Assembly: GCA_949752795.1 (NCBI GenBank)
Contig: OX457057.1
Location: 163,719,980-163,783,979 of the forward strand
Length of the DNA: 64,000 nt
Source of the DNA: Hyperoodon ampullatus
Lineage: Eukaryota; Chordata; Mammalia; Artiodactyla; Ziphiidae
Direction of reading: 5' to 3'
In this document: piece after piece, positions 57,459 to 64,000 of the stretch
How the letters are laid out: each line of letters begins with the position of its first letter
Position numbering within the stretch: position 1 is the stretch's first letter
Translations under genes and position numbers: made by a program
The notes under the pieces: model-generated
What the model saw: the letters and a program-made list of their open reading frames with translations, nothing else
The model's database searches: none
What the model was told of the DNA's origin: nothing

Positions 57459-57544
57459 AAATAAGCCTTATCTCTAAGAGGGAGATAATCCTTAATCCAC
57501 TGATCAAACAAACTGCACATACAGAGACATTTCATAAACTATAG

Positions 57545-57660
57545 GAGTCTATAAGACATTATTCTTCCCTGATTTATCTTTGCTTCCCTGACAGCCCCTG
57601 GCACGAAGACTTACACAAGTAGGCACTCAATAATAGTCGAACGAACAAATAAATAAATGG
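57545..57660 (+). repeat. L2 3' terminal fragment
   Basis: 'tgacagcccctggcacgaag' and 'aagtaggcactcaataatag' match the L2 end, then AAAT units. Confidence 0.55.
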
Positions 57661-57689
57661 ATGTAGAAGAGAAATGTTTCTCTAAATTT

Positions 57690-57920
57690 GATTATGGAAC
57701 ATCTGAACCCACTGCAGATCTAGACACAGGAACTCTGGGATGGGACCTGAGAATCTGTACTTTAGCTGGCTGCACATGTAATCAGTGTTTCAAAGCTAGC
57801 AAATTTCTCCTCCAAATAAGAAAGTGGAGGGTGCCTGACAGGGTTTTCTGATTTTTTTGAAGGGCGTGGACTACGTCATTGTTGAATCCCCAGTACATAG
57901 CACAGCGCCTGAAAAACAAC
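57690..57920 (+). repeat. MER20-like piece and L2 tail
   Basis: 'gggacctgagaatctgtact' at about 57741 is MER20-like. 'tgttgaatccccagtacata' at about 57880 is an L2 tail. Both are short and diverged. Confidence 0.4.
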
Positions 57921-58024
57921 AGATTGATATTCCCGACAAAATTTTATTTCATGAGTGTTACAATCAATGTTTTGGTAGAAAGCAGGCTTCTGGGATTTCA
58001 CTAATGATTGATGCCAAAAACTCG

Positions 58025-58445
58025 GCCTCTGTACACCAGTGCTGAATTGAATCTCAGAGACAGAGTTTTGGATGAAGTAGAAAAGAATAGACTTATTGCT
58101 TTGCCAGGCAAAGGGGGACACAGTGGGCTTATGTGTCCTAACCCAGGGGGATTTGGTGAGGAGTTTTATAGCAGTAATTCAAGGGTAGGGCTGCTGATAA
58201 GGATCAGGGTGTGTGTAGGGCCTGCAGTCCTTTAATCTGGCCTCTGGTGGTCTCCTGATAAGCTTTTATGGTTCTCAAGGTTATTGATCTGTGGCCTTCT
58301 CTCTAGAATGAAGAATGTTTCATTAAGTAGTTGATATCTTCCATTTGTTGGGGGTTTTAGTTCTGCAGAAGAGCTCAAAGATACTGTTATGTGTATCCAT
58401 TGAGGCTGAACCAGGACCCTGCCCCAAGGCTGTACTAATGTTTCT
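58025..58445 (-). mobile_element. Candidate LTR-class repeat next to the L1
   Basis: 'ctttgccaggcaaaggggga', 'gaggagttttatagcagtaa', 'aaagatactgttatgtgtat' and 'ccattgaggctgaaccagga' recall a dispersed laurasiatherian LTR read in antisense. I could not name it. It ends where the L1 tail begins, so the L1 may have landed inside it. Confidence 0.35.
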
Positions 58446-58527
58446 ATTTTTTAATTATTTTTTATGTTTTTATATAGCAGGTTCTTATTAGTCATCCATT
58501 TTATACACATCAGTATATACATGTCAA

Positions 58528-58576
58528 TCCCAATCCCCCAATTCATCACACCACCCCCCCACACTTTCCCCCCTTG
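58528..58576 (-). other. G-rich tract of the L1 3' UTR
   Basis: On the minus strand three long G-runs (six, seven and five G) plus a GGG lie within about 50 bases. L1 3' UTRs typically carry such polypurine, quadruplex-prone tracts. One loop (about 14 bases) is longer than standard. Confidence 0.6.
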
Positions 58577-58649
58577 GTGTCCATACGTTTGTTCTCTACA
58601 TCTATGTCTCAATTTCTGCCCTGCAAACCGGTTCATTTGTACCATTTTT

Positions 58650-61600
58650 CTAGGTTCCACATATATGCGTTAATATACCATACTTGTTTTTCTCTTTCTG
58701 ACTTACTTCACTCTGTATGACAGTATCTAGATTCATCCACGTCTCTACAAATGACCCAGTTTCATTCCTTTTTATGGCTGAGTAATATTCCATTGTATAT
58801 ATGTACCACAACTTCTTTATCCATTCGTCTGTTGATGGGCATTTAGGTTGCTTCCATGACCTGGCTATTGTAAACAGTGCTGCAATGAACATTGGGTTGC
58901 ATGTGTCTTTTTGAATTATGGTTTTCTCTGGGTATATGCCCAGTAGTGGGATTGCTGGGTCATATGGTAATTCTATTTTTAGTTTTTTAAGGCACCTGCC
59001 TACTGTTTTCCATGGTGGCTGTAACAATTTTTATTCCCACCAACAGAGCACGAGGGTTCCCTTTACTCGACACCCTCTTTAGCATTTGTTGTTTGTAGAT
59101 TTTTTTAATGATGCCCATTCTAACTGGTGTGAGGTGATACCTCATTGTAGTTTTGATTTGCATTTCTCTAATAATTAGTGATGTTGAGCAGCTTTTCATC
59201 TGCTTCTTGGCCATCGGTATGTCTTCTTTGGAGAAATGTCTACTTAGGTCTTCGGCCCATTTTTGGATTGGGTTGTTTGTTTTTTTAATATTGAGCTGCA
59301 TAAACTGTTTATATATTTTGGAGATTAATCCTTTGTCCATTGATTCGTTTGCAAATATTTTCTCCCATTTTGAGGGTTGTCTTTTTGTCTTGTTTGTAGT
59401 TTCCTTTGCTGTGCAAAAGCTTTTAAGTTTCAGTAGGTCCCATTTGTTTATTTTTGTTTTCATTTCCATTACTCTAGGAAGTGGATCAAAAAAAGTCTTG
59501 CTGGGCTTCCCTGGTGGCGCAGTGGTTGGGAGTCCGCCTGCCGATGCAGGGGACACGCGTTCGTGCCCCGGTCTGGGAAGATCCCACATGCCGCGGAGCG
59601 GCTGGGCCCGTGAGCCATGGCCGCTGAGCCGGCGCGTCTGGAGCCTGTGCTCCGCAACGGGAGAGGCCACAACAGTGAGAGGCCCACGTAACGCAAAAAA
59701 AAAAAAAAAAAAAAAGTCTTGCTGTGATTTATGTCAAAGAGTGTTCTTCCCACATTTTCCTCTAAGAGTTTGTAGTGGCTGGTCTTACATTTAGGTCTCT
59801 AATCCATTTTGAGTTTATTTTTGTCTATGGTGTTAGGGAGTGTTCTAATTTCATTCTTTTACATGTAGCTGTGCAGTTTTCCCAGCACCACTTATTGAAG
59901 AGACTGTCTTTTCTCCATTGTATATCCTTGCCTCCTTTGCCATAGATTAGTTGACCACAGGTGCGTGGGTTATCTCTGGGCTTTCTATCCTGTTCCATTG
60001 ATCTATATCTCTGTTTTTGTGCAGGTACCATATTATCTTGATTACTATAGCTGTGTAGTATAGTTTGAAGTCACGGAGTCTGATTCCTCCAGCTCCGTTT
60101 TTCTCCCTCAAGACTGCTTTGGCTACTTGGGGTCTTTTGTGTCTCCACACAAATTTTAAGATTTTTTGTTCTAGTTCTGTAAAAAATACCATTGGTAATT
60201 TGATAGGAATTGCATTGAATCTGTAGATTGCTTTGTGTAGTATAGTCATTTTCACAATATTGATTCTTCCAATCCAAGAACATGGTATATCTCTGCATCT
60301 GTTGGTGTCATCTTTAATTTCTTTCAGCAGTGTCTTATAGTTTTCTGCATACAGGTCTTCTGTCTCCCTAGGTAGGTTTATTCCTAGATATTTTATTCTT
60401 TTTGTTGCAGTGGTAAATGGGAGTGTTTCCTTAATTTCTCTTTCAGATTTTTCATCATTAGTGTATAGGAATGCAAGAGATTTCTGTGCATTAATTTTAT
60501 ATCCTACAACTTTACCAAATTCATTGATTAGCTCTAACAGTTTTCTGGTGGCATCTTTAGGATTCTCTATGTATAGTATGTCATCTGCAAACAATGACAG
60601 TTTTACTTCTTCTTTTCCAATTTGTATTCCTTTTATTTCTGTTTCTTCTCTGATTGCCATGGCTAGGACTTCCAAAACTATGTTGAATAATAGTGGTGGG
60701 AGTGGACATCCTTGTCTTGTTCCTGATCTTGGAGGAAATGCTTTCAGTTTTTCACCATTGAGAATGATGTTTGCTGTGGGTTTGTCATATATGGCCATTA
60801 TTACGTTGAGGTAGGTTCCCTCTATGCCAACTTTCTGGAGAGTTTTTATCATAAATGGGTGTTGAATTTTGTCAAAAGCTTTTTCTGCATCTATTGACAT
60901 GATCATATGGTTTTTATTCTTCAATTTGTTAATATGGTGTATCACATTGATTGATTTGCGTATATTGAAGAATCCTTGCATCCCTGGGATAAATCCCACT
61001 TGATTGTGGTGTATGATCCTTTTAATGTGCTGTTGGATTCTGTTTGCTAGTATTTTGTTGAGGATTTTTGCATCTATATTCATCAGTGATATTGGTCTGT
61101 AATTTTCTTTTTTTGTAGTATCTTTGTCTGGTTTTGGTATCAGGATGATGGTGGCCTCATAGAATGAGTTTGGGCGTGTTCCTTCCTCTGCAGTTTTTTG
61201 GAAGAGTTTGAGAAGGATGGGTGTTAGCTCTTCTCTAAATGTTTGATGGAATTCACCTGTGAAGCCATCTGGCCCTGACTTTTGTTTGTTGGAAGATTTT
61301 TAATCACAGTTTCAATTTCATTACTTGTGATTGGTCTTTTTATATTTCTTCCTGTTTCAGCCTTGGAAGGTTATACCTTTCTAGGAATTTGTGCATTTCT
61401 TCCAGGTTGTCCATTTTATTGGCATAGAGTTGCTTGTTGTAGTCTCTTAGGATGCTTTGTATTTCTGTGGTGTCTGTTGTAACTTCTCCTTTTTCATTTA
61501 TAATTTTATTGATTTGAGTCCTCTCCCTCTTTTCCTTGATGAGTCTGGCTAATAGTTTATCAATTTTGTTTATCTTCTCAAAGATCCCACTTTTAGTTTT

Positions 61601-62674
61601 ATGGATCTTTGCTATTGTTTTCTTTGTTTCTATTTCATTTATTTCTGCTCTGGTCTTTATGATTTCTTTCCTTCTACTAACTTTGGGGTTTTTTGTTCTC
61701 CTTTCTGTAGTTCCTTTAGGTGTAAGGTTAGATTGTTTATTTGAGATTTTTCTTGTTTCTGGAGGTAGGTTGTATTGCTATAAACTTCCCTCTTAGAACT
61801 GCTTTTGCTGCATCCCATAGGTTTTGGATCATCATATTTTCATTGTCACTTGTCTCTAGGTATTTTTGGATTTCCACTTTGATTTCTTCAGTGATCTCTT
61901 GGTTATTTAATAACATATTGTTTAGCCTCCATGTGTTTGTGTTTTTTACTTTTTTTCCCTGTAATTGATTTCTAATCTCATAGCATTGTGGTCTGAAAAG
62001 ATGTTTGATATGATTTCAATTTTCTTAAATTTACTGAGGCTTTATTTGTGACCCAAGATGTGATCTATCCTGGAGAATGTTCTGTGCACACTTGAGAAGA
62101 AAGTGTAATCTGCTGTTTTTGGATAGAATGTCCTATAAATATCAATTTAATCTGTATGGTCTACTGTGTCATTTAAAGCTCGTGTTTCATTAGTAGTTTT
62201 CTTTTTGGATGATCTGTCCATTAGTGTAAGTGAGGTGTTAAAGTCCACCACTATTATTGTGTTACTGTCGATTTCCTCTTTTATAGCTGTTAGCAGTTGC
62301 CTTATATATTGAGGTGCTCCTATATTGGGAGCATATATGTTTATAATTGTTATATCTTCTTCTTGGATTGATCCCTTCATCATTATGTAATGTCCTTCCT
62401 TGTCTCTTGTAACATTCTTTATTTTAAAATCTATTTTATCTGATATGAGTATTGCTACTCCAGGTTTCTTTTAATTTCCATTTGCATGGAATATCTTTTT
62501 GTATCCCCTTACTTTCAGTCTGTATGTGTCCCTAGGTCTGAAGTGGGTCTCTTGTAGACAGCATATATATGGATTTTGTTTTTGTATCCATTCAGCGAGC
62601 CTGTGTCTTTTGGTTGGAGCATTTAATCCGTTCACGTTTAAGGTAATTATCGATATGTATGTGCCTATGACCAT
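58650..62674 (-). pseudogene. L1 ORF2 (endonuclease and reverse transcriptase), broken
   Basis: In active L1s this protein nicks DNA and copies the L1 RNA at the nick. Its start is visible at 62674: residues LNVNGLNAP and CLQETHF mark the AP-type endonuclease. That frame stops at 62471 after HANGN. A second endonuclease piece lies at 62383-62147. Frames are disrupted from 62.1 to 61.1 kb. The reverse transcriptase region is open for 378 residues (61083-59947) and shows the catalytic FADD at 60591-60580. C-terminal pieces follow at 60031-59825, about 59500-58990 and 59027-58650. A CHR SINE splits the C-terminal part. Without the SINE the length is about 3.8 kb, close to a complete ORF2. Confidence 0.88.
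59488..59724 (+). mobile_element. CHR SINE inserted in L1 ORF2
   Basis: Sense short-form CHR SINE (59504-59708) with a pure A tail and a perfect 16-base duplication AAAAAAAGTCTTGCTG (59488-59503 and 59709-59724). The inserted strand is opposite to the L1. It is younger than the L1 it interrupts. Confidence 0.95.
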
Positions 62675-62732
62675 TTTCTTAATTGTTTTGGGTTCGTTTT
62701 TGTAGGTCCTTTTCTTCTCTTGTGTTTCCCAC

Positions 62733-63598
62733 TTAGAGAAGTTCCTTTCACATTTGTTGTAGAGCTGGTTTGGTGGTGCTGAATTCTCTTATGTTTTGCT
62801 TGTCAGTAAAGCTTTTGATTTCTCCCTCAAATCTGAATGAGATCCTTGCCAGGTAGAGTAATCTTTGTTGTAGGTTCTTCCCTTTCATCACTTTAAATAT
62901 GTCATGCCACTCCCTTCTGGCTTGTTGAGTTTCTGCTGAGAAATCAGCTGTTAACGTTATGGGAGTTCCTTTGTATGCTATTTGTCATTTTTCCCTTGCT
63001 GCCTTCAATCATTTTTCTTCGTCTTTAGTTTTTGCCAATTTGATTACTATGTGTCTTGGCGTGTCTCTCCTTGGGTTTATCCTGAGCTTCCTGGACTTGG
63101 GTGGCTATGTCCTTTCCCATGTTAAGGAAGTTTTCTACTACAATCTCTTCAGATATTTTCTCGGGTCCTTTCTCTCTCTCTCTTCTCCTTCTGGGACCCC
63201 TATAATGTGAATGTTGTTACGTTTAATGTTGTCCCAGAGGTCTCTTAGGCTGTCTTCGTTTCTTTTCATTCTTTTTTCTTTATTCTGTTCTGCAGCAGTG
63301 AATTCCACCATGCTGTCTTTATCCATTCTTCTGCCTCAGGTTTTCTGCTATTGATTCCTTCTAGTGTATTTTTCATTTCAGTTATTGTATTGTTCATCTC
63401 TGTTTGTTTGTTCTTTAATTCTTCTAGGTCTTTGTTAAACGTTTCTTGCATCTTCTCAATCTTTGCCTCCATTCTTTTTCCGAGGTCCTGGATCATCTTC
63501 ACTATCATTATTCTGAATTCTTTTTCTGGAACGTTGCCTATCTCCATTTCATTTCGTTGTTTTTCTGGGGTTTTATCTTGTTCCTTCATCTGGTACAT
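62733..63598 (-). pseudogene. L1 ORF1 (RNA-binding coiled-coil protein), broken
   Basis: ORF1 encodes the trimeric RNA-binding chaperone of L1 particles. The first 110 codons (63598-63266) are rich in K, E, Q and M, with heptad-like spacing (MQETFNKDLEELKNKQTEMN), as expected for the coiled coil. The frame is then lost near 63310-63325, where about a dozen bases seem to be missing. It resumes in another frame (63326-63138) with IKRNNIHIIGVPEGEE, the conserved start of the RNA-recognition domain. The nominal stop lies at 62735-62733. About 288 codons in total, short for an L1 ORF1. Confidence 0.82.
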
Positions 63599-63689
63599 TG
63601 CCCTCTGCCTTTTCGTCTTGTCTGTCTTTCTGTGAATGTGGTTTTTGTTCCACAGGCTGCAGGATTGTAGTTCTTCTTGCTTCTGCTGT

Positions 63690-63703
63690 CTGCCCTCTGG
63701 TGG
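63690..63703 (-). promoter_or_regulatory. CTCF-like motif in the L1 leader
   Basis: The minus strand reads CCACCAGAGGGCAG, a close match to the CTCF core (CCASYAGRKGGC). It lies about 90 bases upstream of the ORF1 start, inside the L1 leader. Binding is inferred. Confidence 0.45.
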
Positions 63704-63757
63704 ATGAGGCTATCTAAGAGGCTTGAGCAAGTTTCCTGATGGGAGGGACTGGTCACC

Positions 63758-63934
63758 ACTGTATTCTTTTTATTGGACCACAGAACCATATCAAGTTATT
63801 TGATTCAAAGTAGATACTGTGTCCTAGAGTATGTAGGCACCATCCTCAAAAAGAATTATATCTGAGCTGTTGCTTCAGCTGTGCCTTTGGGAGGTTGTTC
63901 CAGCATTCAGTGAGGCCAGCAGCTTTGTATAGCA
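63758..63934. other. Flank of the L1, unassigned
   Basis: It could be further L1 leader or unique flank. I could not decide. No gene. Confidence 0.3.
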
Positions 63935-63990
63935 CAGGAACTATATTTGATATCTTGTTATAACCTATAATGGGAAAGAATCTCCCAACT
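63935..63990 (+). mobile_element. Short L1 3' UTR-like stub
   Basis: 'gtatagcacaggaactatat' and 'aacctataatgggaaagaat' match a segment of L1 3' UTR in the sense direction, opposite to the large L1. It breaks off before the usual terminal part. Confidence 0.45.
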
Positions 63991-64000
63991 CCAGAACTCC

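Larger units (their letters stand above)
58446..63757 (-). mobile_element. Near-complete L1 retrotransposon, inactive
   Basis: A LINE-1 on the minus strand. It comprises about 160 bases of leader (from about 63757), ORF1 (63598-62733), ORF2 (62674-58650), a 3' UTR of about 200 bases, and an A-rich tail shown as T-rich DNA at 58446-58480. Without the SINE in ORF2 it is about 5.1 kb. Both frames are broken, so it cannot move by itself. The 5' limit is uncertain because no target-site duplication was found. Confidence 0.9.

Noticed and set aside
57252..57464. Regularly repeating 33-base units considered as a CRISPR-like array
   Set aside because: The units are directly adjacent with no spacers, and the organism is a mammal. 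It is a minisatellite.
58220..58240. CTCTGGTGG considered as a second CTCF site
   Set aside because: The reverse reads CCACCAGAGGCCAG, which lacks the full GGGC/GGGG part of the core.
59153..59794. 213-codon plus-strand frame with membrane-like segments
   Set aside because: It is the antisense of L1 ORF2 plus the CHR SINE. T-rich antisense L1 codes for hydrophobic residues by composition.
1..64000. BovB/ART2 ruminant retroposons
   Set aside because: Looked for as a test for a ruminant source. None recognised, which favours a cetacean.

Overview
This window is mammalian nuclear DNA, most likely from a cetacean (whale or dolphin) or a close relative. The main evidence is nine young tRNA-derived SINEs of the CHR type (the SINE group of cetaceans, hippos and ruminants). 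Most of them keep clear target-site duplications of 13 to 16 bases. There is also a cetartiodactyl-type L1 and a background of old mammalian repeats (L2, MIR, MER20-like, MLT1-like LTRs). No BovB element was seen, which argues against a ruminant. Repeat names come from memory of consensus sequences, since no database search was possible.

I found no intact cellular protein-coding gene, tRNA, rRNA or CRISPR array. The window reads as intergenic DNA, or one very long intron. The long open frames are nearly all SINE, L1 or microsatellite sequence.

Layout: 1-16 kb is old L2/MIR debris with unique stretches, including an RFX-type X-box (5.66 kb) and a block with two POU octamers (12.3-12.8 kb). 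16-30 kb holds four antisense CHR SINEs, ERVL-like LTRs, two hAT elements with 8-bp duplications, a Tigger-like MITE, and a hairpin-rich block (17.84-18.03 kb). 30-44 kb has two MLT1-type LTRs in opposite orientations, MIRs, and AT/CA microsatellites. 43-48 kb shows nested insertions: CHR SINEs inside L2 and inside an old L1/HAL1. 49.5-51 kb is repeat-poor and holds a CpG-retaining small frame. 56.2-57.5 kb is GC-rich with a G-quadruplex motif and a 33-bp minisatellite. 58.4-63.76 kb is a nearly complete but broken L1 on the minus strand, with a CHR SINE in its ORF2.

Nothing here amounts to a new gene system. The items most worth a second look are the candidate regulatory blocks, the 33-bp tandem repeat in MIR-like sequence, the SINE truncation pattern and the CTCF-like site in the L1 leader.
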